A DNA stretch of 64,000 nt from Cladopsammia gracilis (taxonomy: Eukaryota > Cnidaria > Anthozoa > Scleractinia > Dendrophylliidae), in contig JAJGOT010000438.1 of NCBI GenBank assembly GCA_022457155.1, positions 587,001 to 651,000 on the forward strand, in the 5' to 3' direction. Shown piece by piece: positions 1 through 12,200 of this stretch (position 1 is its first letter; every line of letters starts with the position of its first letter). The position numbers were made by a program, and so were the translations under genes. The notes below the pieces were generated by a model. It had not been told where the DNA came from and searched no databases. It saw nothing but the letters and a program-made list of their open reading frames with translations.

Positions 1-425
1 TTGGCGTTTGCAATTAGGTTTATAATGTTGCCCAGTGCCTTCTTTTGGGTATAGATGAAATCCTGATTACAATAATTACAAAAAACACAGAAGAATTATT
101 ACACATGTAGAAAACTATTGTTATTTTTCTTCAATTTATTGAATGGGTTCATAATTACACAAATCGCTATAATTTAGAACGATAATTATAAGCTTACTTA
201 AAACCATCAAAACCCTGTCCGCCATAAATTAGTTCACAAAATTCAAGCCTGCAATAATTCTAGAAAATGGCTTCACGTGCGAATATCTTCTTGCATGTTT
301 TATACAAAAACATCTTCGCTGTAAAGCGTGTCCTAGAACCACTATGATAAAAAAGGCCTTGTCTATTTGACATCAGCCATTCCACACAGTAAAACAGACC
401 CCGGGAAGCAGCCTTTTTTGTGTTG

Positions 426-475
426 ATTGGATGATGTCATATGATGTCATATGACGTCAAATGACGTCATCCAAT
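426..475. promoter_or_regulatory. Four CRE-like decamers flanked by inverted CCAAT boxes
   Basis: ATTGG (426-430) and CCAAT (471-475) bracket four head-to-tail decamers at exactly 10-bp spacing (431-470): two with TGATGTCA and two with the consensus ATF/CREB site TGACGTCA. The whole is also an imperfect palindrome. It lies in an intron or 3' part of the decarboxylase gene, so enhancer function is only a possibility. Confidence 0.45.
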
Positions 476-658
476 TGATTTGGCCATTTGAAGCAAGTAC
501 CTTTTTGGCGGGATCCCGACGCTGAACTTTACATGTACGTATGAAATAACTGGTCTTCCTGTTGGAATTTAAACTTAAAATTTGGCATGGAAAGTATTCA
601 GCACTTCTACTTTCCAAAAGTAACAGCAAAATTTTGATCAAAGTAGCATTTTAAATAC

Positions 659-733
659 CTCAGGAAGGAGGATATTTCTTTTGACTACATCTCCAGAGAA
701 ACACAGAGGTCCAGCAATGTTATGGTGTATTTC
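659..733 (-). CDS. Exon of PLP decarboxylase gene (GPLCFSGD)
   Basis: 75 nt, 25 codons, acceptor TTATCCCGCAG and donor GTATTT. It carries NIAGPLCFSGDVV: the Cys is the catalytic residue donated across the dimer, and Phe replaces the Glu of the usual CESGD. The remaining C-terminal exons (the G-A-Y region) are not visible in 1-658, so they probably lie beyond the window. Confidence 0.87.
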
Positions 734-873
734 CTGCGGGATAAAGAATACGAAAAAAAAATTAGTCCTTTCTTGAATGCCAGTAAAAAAAAGACACATA
801 CTGAAGTACAATTAACAATTATAAGAAATTAACTGTGAACTAAAAACTACAAAAAAATCTTAAGATACCTGTA

Positions 874-931
<58 letters not shown>

Positions 932-3900
932 TAGTGCTAAAAACTATTAATTCCAAAGCGCTGACTAGATTACATAATTTACATAACATAATAAGAGATA
1001 ATTAGTAAAGGAATAACGTTAAAATATTCTAAAACACTTACAAGATTACACAATTGATATACAGTGAAACCTGTATTAAGCAGAACCCATATTGAGCAGA
1101 CACCCTCTATTAGGCGGACACTAGCTGCTTGGGTCCCCAAATTTTTTCCCCATATTAATTGTAAAACAAACCTGTATTTAGCGGACCCCTCTATTAAGTG
1201 GACACTAGCGAGGGTCCCGAGGGTGTCCGCTTAATACAGGTTTTACTGTACTATAATAAGAGATTATAATTATTAAAGGTATAACTGTTAAAATATTCTA
1301 AAACACCAACTAGATTACACAATTGATATACTATAATAACAGATTATTGAAGGTATATGACATTGTAAAAATTTAATATTCTAAAACACTTACTAGCGCT
1401 ATAGATTACATGATATACTATAATAAGAGATTATCTGATTATTAAAGGTATAACATTGTTAAAATATTCTAAAACACTTACTAGATTACACAATTGATAT
1501 ACTATAATAAGAGATTATAATTATTAAAGGTATAACATTGTTAAAATATTCTAAAACACTATCTAGATTGCACAATTGATATACTATGATAACAGATTAT
1601 AATTATTAAAGGTATAACATTGTTAAAATATTCTAAAACACTATCTAGATTGCACAATTGATATACTATGATAACAGATTATAATTATTAAAGGTATAAC
1701 ATTGTTAAAATATTCTAAAACACTATCTAGATTGCACAATTGATATACTATGATAACAGATTATAATTATTAAAGGTATAACATTGTTAAAATATTCTAA
1801 AACGCTATCTAGATTACATATTGATGTACTATGATAAGAGAATTATTAAATAAAAATAGAAGATAATACATGGGTAATGGATATATGAAATTTGTCTTCG
1901 AGTATTTAACTCAAATAATTAAAAACATGGCAGCATTGAGAAGACAATGATATCTTCACTCTTCACAGTGAAGATAAAATTGCTATGTTTACATGTGTCT
2001 ACGCTTTTGAACACGATGTGAGGTTACAAAATAGTAACTTGAGTTTTGCGCTTTGTGGCGATCATCAGGTTGCTAAAAGGTGTTAAAGCAGCTCGCATGC
2101 GCCTATCAAATGTTGTATGCAAACATTATACTGTATACGAGGAAAAAAAATAATGTAAGTTGATAAATCCCCCCCCCCCCCCCCAACTATAACTTTTCTA
2201 ATGGTCCCAGCACCCACCCTCTCTCCTGGTTCCCATTCCGTTTTCTCCCTGGGGGACAAAGAACAGCCCCATCCAGCTGTCACAGGTGCAGATCCAATCA
2301 TGTATTAATTTACAATTACTATGATGATGAATGCAAACCTTACCCTTCCTCCTTTAGGATGTCCGTTGCTGTCAAAAACTTGGACACGTCTCTACAGGAA
2401 GCACAGTGTTAAAAACTTTCATGTACCACAATGTGGTTGATTTTATACTACATGTAGTAATTTCTAAAAGTACAAGCTCAAAGACTATTCATACACTGTC
2501 ATTGCTTAAAAGATTTTTTTCTACAAGTCTATAAAATGCTGTAAATTTTCTATTGGTTATTTTCTGTATGGAAATTAGTGATTTCTTTCCATTGGACCGT
2601 AGCACCGTAGCGTCGTAGATTTTAGTAGCGCAGCATATTGTTAATGTCACATCAAAGAATTTTATTAATGCAGCATATTAACATTACAATGCACCGTAGC
2701 GTTGTAGCATTGTAGACTTTTATTATAATAATAGTAATAATGTTTAATCACCACATTTTCGCATTAAAAAGGAATATTTACATGTGCTTACATTATATTA
2801 CGAATATTACAAAAAACATCTTATTGGGACTGGGATTTACAAAATCTTAATTTAGGTTAATTATTAGTGTTGTAGTAGCGTATGGTTAATGTTACAACAG
2901 ACCGAATGGAAGTGCTAGTATTGCAAGCTTTATAAGTGTAGGGTTTCCAAGCAATGGCAGTTACCATAGCAAAGCCAGTTGAGTTGACGCTGAGCCGGGA
3001 CTAAATATTTTAATTTTTTTGGCGATTGGATCCTGAAAACGTTCTTAACAATTGTACAAAGTATTTCAGTAAATCATAGTTCTCAATGAAAAGAAATAAA
3101 AAATGACCAATGCATGTACTACCAATTTCCCAATTGTTTTTAATACATATTAATTTGTTATTTCAAAATGGAAAACGACCAGTGATGTTGTAAAAATTGA
3201 AATATTTTGGGCTCAGTTGGACTGTATTTAATTACTGTGACCATTTAAATTATTAAACTCTATTTTATTCTTAGTTAGCTTAGTGTAAAAAATATGAGGA
3301 CAGATTAAAGACCTTCTTAACAAAATCTCAGCCTTGTATGTTATTAGTACATTCTTAAAATTTTGGCCAATCCCAACCTTAACGTTCTTATAAAAAAAGT
3401 TCTTATAAAAAGAGTGTAATTTAAGTATATAATAACACAAACTTGCGTATTTCATGGAAAAAAAATTAAATGTTACATCAATACCTACTTGATAACTTGG
3501 GACGTCTGGGCTGTAACATGTCCTCACCAACATATCCTACATTACAATTAAAAAAAATGTAAATCTAACATGCCAAACATGACAAAGGGTGTTTCATCAG
3601 GACACGAAAACACCGAGAAGTGAATTTAAACGAGGTGCAGCCAAGTTATTTTTTAGCGACTTCGAGGTGTTTGGATACATGATGAAACACTTGATACAAT
3701 GTATATCTTCTAGGAAATATCTCACCAGTCACAAAATCTGCAATACAAGACAGAATTAGTTGAAACATATCATGAAAAGTCCAGATTTGTCAGTTCAGAA
3801 ATGTAGAGCATGTGTGGATCATTTCCTCTCCCCCCAATGTTGCTCCTCTCCCCCCAATGTTGCTCCTCTTTCCCCAATGTCGCTCCTCTCCTCCCAATGT

Positions 3901-6900
3901 TGCTCCTCTCTCCCCAATGTAGCTCCTCTTCCCCCAATGTTGCTCCTCTCTCCCTAATGTTGCTCCTCTCTCCCCAATGTTGCTCCTCTCCCCCAATGTT
4001 GCTCCTCTTCCCCCAAAGTTGCTCCTCTCCCCCCAATGTTGCTCCTCTCCCCCAATGTTGCTCCTCTTCCCCCAATGTTGCTCCTCTCTCCCCAATGTTG
4101 CTCCTCTCTCCCCAATGTTGGTCCTCTCCTCCCAGTGTTGCTCCTCTCCCCCAATGTAGCTCCTCTCTCCCCAATGTTGCTCCTCTCCTCCCAGTGTTGC
4201 TCCTCTCCCCCAATGTTGCTCCTCTCCTCCCAGTGTTGCTCCTCTCTCCCCAATGTTGCTCCTCTCTCCCCAATGTTGGTCCTCTCCTCCCAGTGTTGCT
4301 CCTCTCCTCCCAATGTAGCTCCTCTCTCCCCAATGTTGCTCCTCTCCTCCCAGTGTTGCTCCTCTCCCCCAATGTTGCTCCTCTCTCCCCAATGTTGCTC
4401 CTCTCCTCCCAATGTAGCTCCTCTCCCCCAATGTAGCTCCTCTTCCCCCAATGTAGCTCCTCTTCCCCCAATGTTGCTCCTCTCCTCCCAATGTTGCTCC
4501 TCTCCTCCCAATGTTGCTCCCTCTCTCCCCAATGTAGCTCCTCTCCCCCAATGTAGCTCCTCTCTCCCCAATGTTGCTCCTCTCTCCCAATGTTGCTCCT
4601 CTCTCCCCAATGTTGCTCCTCTCCTCCCAATGTTGCTCCTCTCTCCCCAATGTTGCTCCTCTCTCCCCAATGTAGCTCCTCTTCCCCCAATGTTGCTCCT
4701 CTCTCCCCAATGTTGCTCCTCTCTCCCCAATGTTACTCCTCTCTCCCCAATGTAGCTCCTCTCCCCCCAATGTTGCTCCTCTCCTCCCAATGTTGCTCCT
4801 CTCTCCCCAATGTAGCTCCTCTTCCCCCAATGTTGCTCCTCTCTCCCCAATGTTGCTCCTCTCTCCCCAATGTTGCTCCTCTCTCCCCAATGTAGCTCCT
4901 CTCCTCCCAATGTTCCTCCTCTCCCCCAATGTTGCTCCTCTCTCCCCAATATTGCTCCTCTCTCCCCAATGTTGCTCCTCTCTCCCCAATGTTACTCCTC
5001 TCTCCCCAATGTAGCTCCTCTCCCCCCAATGTTGCTCCTTTCTCCCCAATGTCGCGTTCGCATATTTTTTTCACTCTGGCATCTTGAACATCGACATTGA
5101 AGGAAGAAGAAGGGGAAGAAAGCAGACACCGTTCCAACAAAAAATTAACGTGACCGATATTGTCAGAGCACTGTACATGCACTGTACTTACAGCTCCAAA
5201 ATGTGTAAGAACGATTCTAAGCTCATCTGATGCCATCTTGGTGTACTCCACTCTGCTGGCTAGCCAACCTGTCTAGAAAAATTAGGTGAAAGACTTTTAA
5301 GACATAATTTCAAAATAAAATGCCAAACCTTTGAAACTTAATTAAGGTGCATTAAGGTGTAAACTTAGTGGCATGACTGGGAGTCAAATGGTTTGAATGG
5401 GTATTCTGTGAGCTATACCTTTATACCTGGAACTTTCAACCAGTTTGTCTTAATCCTTTAACCGCCAATAGCGCCAAAAATCGAAATTCAAGAAAAATCC
5501 CAAATTTCATTTCGCAAAATATTGAAAAACAAATTGTACCATGCAAAAAAATTGCTGAAGAGGTTTCATTTGAATGGTCACACCATAGGATTTCGTCAAA
5601 AGACTCAAAAGTTAGAACAAATGGTACCATGCAAAAGTACTGCTGAAGAGGTTTCATTTGAATGGTCACACCATAGGATTTCATTAACAGACTCAAAAGT
5701 TAGAACAAATGGTACCATGCAAAAGTACTGCTGAAGAGGTTTCATTTGAATGGTCACACCATAGGATTTCGTCAAAAGACTCAAAAGTTAGAACAACATT
5801 ACATGTACATGTCTCCTTAATTGACTCGGGGAGTTAAAGGTCAAAGAGACACCGTCCCGTGGAAATATCGAAATTTTGGTTCCCTAATTTCTGTTATAAT
5901 ATATTGCCAAATGCCACCAGATATACAACTAAAAATTGGATAAAAAGATTATACAGAGCAAAACAAAACATAAGTAATTTGGGGATAAAGTGAAGAATTA
6001 CATGGATAGAGTGGTTTACAATTAATTCATCAAATTTGATTTTGTGACAGGTGATCAATAAATCTTTATACAATGAACTGAATATTACGCGCTCTGTGAT
6101 TGGTCTTTGCCTATGATCTATCAGAGTACAGATGTACGGCTGACGTCATAGAAAAACTTGTTTGCTTTGTTTTGTCCAACATGGCGCACAATTTTGAAAA
6201 TGTTTGCGAGATTATTCTGGATTGAGCAAGTGAGATGACCTTATGAGATGTCCAACGTGAATTGACCACCTCAGTTTTTTTTCTGAGAGCAAACAAATAC
6301 GAACTAAAGAGACAAAATAACGGCTATAAAAATCTCAAAGTTCCACCAGAAATGCAATATTTAACAAACAGATTCCCTTTTGCCGTGTGTCTGTTCACTT
6401 ATAGATCACAGAAGACGTCAAAATGTGGTCAGAACATCAGTGACACACTCGCCTGCGGCTCGTGTGCCACCTTTTTGTTCTTACCACATTTTGACATCAT
6501 CTGTGATCTATAACTGAACAGACACACGGCAAAATGGAATATATTGGTTAAATATTGCATGTCTGGTGGAACTTTGAGATTTTTATAGCCGTTCTTTTGT
6601 CTCTTTAGTTCGTATTTGTTTGCTCTCATAAAAAAAACTGAGGTGGTCATTTCACGTTGGACATCTCATAAGGTGCCGCAAGTGTTCTTACCAGATCGCG
6701 GCATTGCGGCATTGCATCACTTTTTCGGGGAATGCCGCACTATTATAAGGCCAAGGGGTCCCAAGGTTGCAAAGAAGCAAAAAAAAAAAAAAAAAGAAAA
6801 AAAAAAGGAAAGAAACAAAGAAAGAAAGAAAGAAAAGAACATACAAACATACATTTCTCTATAATATAAGCCAAAACTTGATTGGTTATGGCCTCTTTCG

Positions 6901-9225
6901 AAAGCACCCAGAACATTTATTATCTATAAGTTTGTTTGGGGTATTTGCTGGAATAAAATTACCCCCTTTTAGCTTCTCTATGGGTCCTGTGGACCCCATT
7001 GCAGAAAATCCTGGTAAGAACACTGTGCCATACCTTTGTATTGAAAGCATGACCAAATTCAGTTACAACTTTTTTGAATACTCCATGGCTGGGAAACAAT
7101 TCTGGGACTTTTTGCTAATGAAACATGAAAACAAGCAAGAAATAAGATGCAATGATAACAGACAAAATTAAAATTGAATAAAAAATTCCAAAAGTACATA
7201 TACATATGGCAACCCCTTTTACTTTCAGAATTAGCACTGAATCCTATATTGGGCCATAACTTGCCATAACATTCGAACTACTAATTTATGAGAACAATCC
7301 ATTTTGAAAAACTTATTGAACAAGACAAATGTGACCATCAAATTGGATTTTGAAACTCGAAAAGTAAAATTCTTTGCTTAGACTGACTACTACCTAAAAT
7401 TCAAAGCTGCAGTGCTGCATTAAATTGAGAATGCTAAGGAAAATAGCTTCTCTTCCAAAGTCTTCCTAAAGATGAGTAATTCTGTTGCTTCTGGGTAGCC
7501 ATTACTTGCTAGAATTTATTACTTAATAATTTTGGACATTTTATGTTCTTAAGACTGTTATGTTTACAAAGTGCTTTAGAAGCAAGGATACATTTTAAGT
7601 TATGAATACGCGCAGCCTGCGAACGTAACTGCTTCTCATCGCTCCTGGCCGCTTGGGGCATTCGCACAGACGCTTCTTCCCATGCGATCAGGAGCAGCAA
7701 GATGCAGATGGGTTCACAGGTGAGAATATACAAAGCACTGAATGAATGATGGCATACGGGGTAAAATAATTTATGCAAATTTTCACTAGCTCGATCAGCT
7801 TACATTGAACTCGCGATATGTAATGGTCACCTGCCTTGCCCATGGGGATGGCGTTGGAGGGAGGGGTGCGTGGCAAGTTGGATGCAGGGAGTGGAGGTCA
7901 GTGGAGCAAATTAGGGAGCTTAAGCAATGATGACGGCAACACCAAGGAAAACGCCACTTGAAGAAAGGAATTGTGCTGTTTTAAACTACTTTGCAGTTGT
8001 TCCAATTTGTTTAGTTTATCTAATGTGACCGGATTGTCCAGGAGCTGAATTTGAAGGGATGGCTTTCCAGTTCGTGTGTTCACCTTCTCCACAAAACCTA
8101 TAATTTGAATATTTGACGTTGTTGTTTTGCAGGGAATGGCAAATAAATGTACCAAAATGTAAAACGCATGTGTAGAGGCATTGTGATCGCTCATTAAACC
8201 TATTGTTTTGTGCTGTTCTCGCTGCCGTCGCCGTCATGGTTGCTTAAGCTCTCTAATGCCTGGCAGAGGGGAATGTCTAAAGGTTGTTTCATATTCATAG
8301 GAGCCTTTGATTTGGACTTACTTTCAGATCTTGTGCATATTTTTCAAAGGGTACTTGAAAAGTATCATCCTCTGTGCTTACCTGACAAGTTAAAAAAGTG
8401 CAATATTATTTATTATTGGTCAGGATTGGATGAATACATGAACTTGCAGCATGCTTTCTTGACTGATATTCTAAAAGGAGCAGTGTAACAGAGATTTGGT
8501 GTCATTTCAAAACCAAAAAATGACTGGAAAACAATGATAAATCTAGTTTTGTGGTAAATCACCAACCTAGTGTACCAAAACTGTTGACGAGTGTCTCTTG
8601 TCAGACAGAAAGCGTGTCTGAATGAATTGTAACCTGAAAAATGTTAGCCTAACTTTTATCAAGCTCTCACATTTTCTTTTCCAAGATTGGCTAGAACAGA
8701 CCATGATTTGTTCCTCTTTCATTAATTCAAGAATTGGTTGATTTCTTCCTTGTGGGACATGCATACCATCCCCCCCCCCCCCCCCAGCCCCAGCTAGCAG
8801 AGCCTGTTGAGGGTTTACATACTAAACTTGTTTCAATTGGTAATTGTCGTGGATGGATTTCCCGTTTTTTTTTTTTCATCCAGCCATTTTCGTCACGCTT
8901 TGTGTTCTGGCAAAGATGCCTGTGCTCATATAGTTTGTGGCAATTTAATGCTTCAAATTCACTCTAAATAGCGGTGTATTTGTAGATAAAAAAAACTAAA
9001 ATTGTTCCAACCTGTAGTTCTGATTGATGTTGGCTTTATACAAAAATATACTTCCGACAACTTGTAGATTTGTACCTTACATTAATAATAATAATAATCT
9101 AAATGGCCGTTTGTTTTGCTTGGTGCAGCTCATCTTGCTCACACCTTTCATCTTACCTTTAGTCCACCTCCTATATCAACCACATCAACCTGATTTTTTC
9201 CTACTCTGCGGTTTACTTCCTGAAA

Positions 9226-9290
<65 letters not shown>

Positions 9291-12200
9291 TTATATAGAC
9301 TTGATGTCTGGTCCCGAAACTCCTGGTACCCCCCCCCCCCCCCCCCAGGCATGAACAGGACATACATGTAAATGTAGTGGGGAAAAGCACCTCATTTTCA
9401 CTGGTTTGGGGTACTCTGGTTGGTAACGTAAAGGGAGAGTTGCACACAAGCCACAGGTGGCCCACTTTGCTGGAGCTAAACCTGGTTTCTGTAGCATGAA
9501 GCAACTAGGGATTTCGCTCCTTCCCCTCGGATGGGATGCTTGTTCATCACAGGATTACCACCAGTATTTTGTTACTGGTACCCATTTATACACCTGGGTG
9601 GAGAGGGGCAATGTGGAGTCAAGTTTCTTTTCTAAGGAAACAACATGATGGCCATGACCAGACCTTGATCCAACCACCAAACCTTCAGATCTGAAATCCA
9701 CACGGTGTACATGTAGGTGGGGGAAATTAACACCTGTTCACACTTAATTGAAAAATGTGCCAACAACATCATGCTACGATAACTGATCCACACTCTGTTC
9801 ACATGCGATTGCTGCCAATATTCTCGATTTAAAAGATTTTGTGCTAAAGCAGCCATTGGATTTGATAGCTATAAAATGCTTTATTGCAAATAGTGTAAAA
9901 TACTAGGTCATTTGTTTGGGTTTTTCTGATCAATAATAAAATACAGTACATGTACATTGTATGTACATCCCAATAATAAAACAAAGCTGCTTTTATTTGT
10001 CATGTTATCTAAAGAAATTGGCAATTATTCCTTACCAAAGCAAATTGTACAACACATTTCACACCTTGAGTAAGAGAATCGTAACCAAAACTCTAAAAAA
10101 CAAAACAAAGAATGATATTAACTCCCTATTGTTTTTCAGCCTAAACCAGAAAAGGTAAAAAAATGCTATTTTTTTAAAAAATAACTTTTTGTGGTTTAAA
10201 AAGCACCTTTACAGCTGTACATGTACATGAATGTGAGCCCTCTTTTGCCATATAATTATGTAAACAGTTGTATATTAGTAAAGAACTGTTTTCTCAATAC
10301 CATATTTAATTGAAAAAGCACCACACAGCATTAAATATTTTATCTTTTTTTTTGATTCTCTGATGCGGTACTTTTTCGAGGACAGTACTTATTAAAAAGT
10401 TATTACTAACGTCTTTTCTTGAAGCAATGCAGACGCAATAAACAAACTGTGTGCAAATGTCACTAGAAAGAGATCAAAGGGGCTCTATAAAAGAGCCATC
10501 TTGTGAATACGAAACAACTTAAGGTTAATTAATTTTTAGTTTTTCTTGATGTTTACAATAATGAATAAGCATATTCAGTTTACAAATAAGAAAATATCTT
10601 AGCATGACATAAATATGCATTGTCTCAAACGAGACATAACGTATTAAATTCGCTAGCAGACATGCACGAGAATCCACGCTTTCAACGCTGCAGGCCTTTG
10701 CAAGCAGTAATTTGAGGGAATAAGCCTAAATCAAAGAGCAAAAAAAAAAACAGTAAAATGATAAATTTTAACTTGTCATTTTAATGCCATTAATAATATT
10801 TTGCAGTTTGCAAATAAGCATATTTTAATTAGTTTATAAATAAGAAAACATCTTAGCATGAGTGGGGTGACATTGTCTGAAACGAGACATTATGTAATAC
10901 CCTGGGGAGTTTACATTAGTTAACGAGTTTACTACTGAGGGACATCGAGTGACAAATTTGCATATCTGTACCCGTATAATATATCTCATTAAACACCATT
11001 CGTGTATTCACGAGATAAAATAAAAAGGAGAAGTTGGGCTTGTGGTGAATTAGATAGAATATAGCCAATTAGAAGTCAGGAAAGCTGTTAAGTAAAATAT
11101 ATTCTGTAGTATCTCATGGGCTGTATTCAATGGTACCATGGATCCATGATGGTACTTTCTCGGAATCTGATAAATTGAATTAGCTGGCTGGGCGTCTTAA
11201 CCAGAAGTGTAAAAATTAATGATATAATCATGTAGAAACATCTTCCTTCAGTTGGTAACTTCTGGAAGTCTAATTAGCAATTTTAAAATTCACAAATTAA
11301 TGACCCTGAAAAGATTAAAATGACCTTCCTGAGACTGCAGTCATTGGAAATTTTCGGAACATATCTTCGGTAAATTGTTGGGAATCTTCAGCAAACTTTG
11401 GAAAAATTCAGAAATTGATCGCAAACTTTCAAAGAGCATAATTTCTATCAATATCTAACAATTTTCTGAAAACTGTTGGATCTCTTAAGTGACCAAAGTT
11501 TATAATGGAATAAGATAAAGGAGTTATGCATAATGCTTCCCTTGCTCCGTCATGTTTCACTATGAATATCACATTTGTGAGCTGATTTTTCTTTGTATAC
11601 ACACTCGCTTGTACTTTTAAGAAAAATCAAGTCACTTCTTGGATATTTCACGACGGCACCCTAACATCTTACCAACCTCATCACCATGGGTCTTCTCCAC
11701 TTTCAAAATGGCGAAGTGCGACAAGGCTGCCAAGATACACCAAGAATAATATTGTGGAATGTATTATGGCACATGAGGCTTGACATATCATAAAAATAGC
11801 ATTTTCGGAAGTTCATTCCAGCGATATGCAGTCATGTTTGTTTTGCGGTACAGTGTAACTTGAATCTGTTGTTCAAATGAAACATCAAAGATATTTAATC
11901 ATGTTTTACGTCACAAAATATACACTGTACTCTGGCAGCCATGTCCCAGGGTTTGGAACTTCCCTTCTCCCTGGGATAACTTTGATATCTATTGTAGCTA
12001 TATGTCCCAGGGTTTGGAACTTCCCTTCTCCCTGGGATGACATTGATATCTACTGTAGCTATATGTCCCAGGGTTTGGATCTTCCCTTCTCCCTGGGGAT
12101 GAGGTTGATATCTACTGTAGCTATATGTTCCAGGGTTTGGAACTTCCCTTCTCCCTGGGGATGACGTTAATATCTACTGTAGCTATATGTCCCAGGGTTT

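Noticed and set aside
3734..3745. A 12-nt microexon on minus (acceptor GTATTGCAG, donor GTGAGA) between the exons at 5192 and 3489
   Set aside because: Including it puts an in-frame TGA after THFGA; joining 5192 directly to 3489 gives the expected family sequence.
3770..5251. Long ORFs on both strands (up to about 419 codons) with a GATLGREEQHW-like repeat
   Set aside because: They are by-products of a 20-bp tandem repeat lacking stop codons; the same peptide appears in every frame. Only the exon at 5192-5272 inside the minus-strand frame is coding.
7596..7706. Possible extra TAGCCTG-type transposon end (CAGCCTGCGAACG)
   Set aside because: Only about 12 bp resemble the TIR, there is no mirrored partner and no 8-bp duplication.
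9148..9504. A 118-codon ORF with a long isoleucine run
   Set aside because: It is translation of the (TAA)n and C-run; only the last 21 codons (9157-9219) are the decarboxylase exon.
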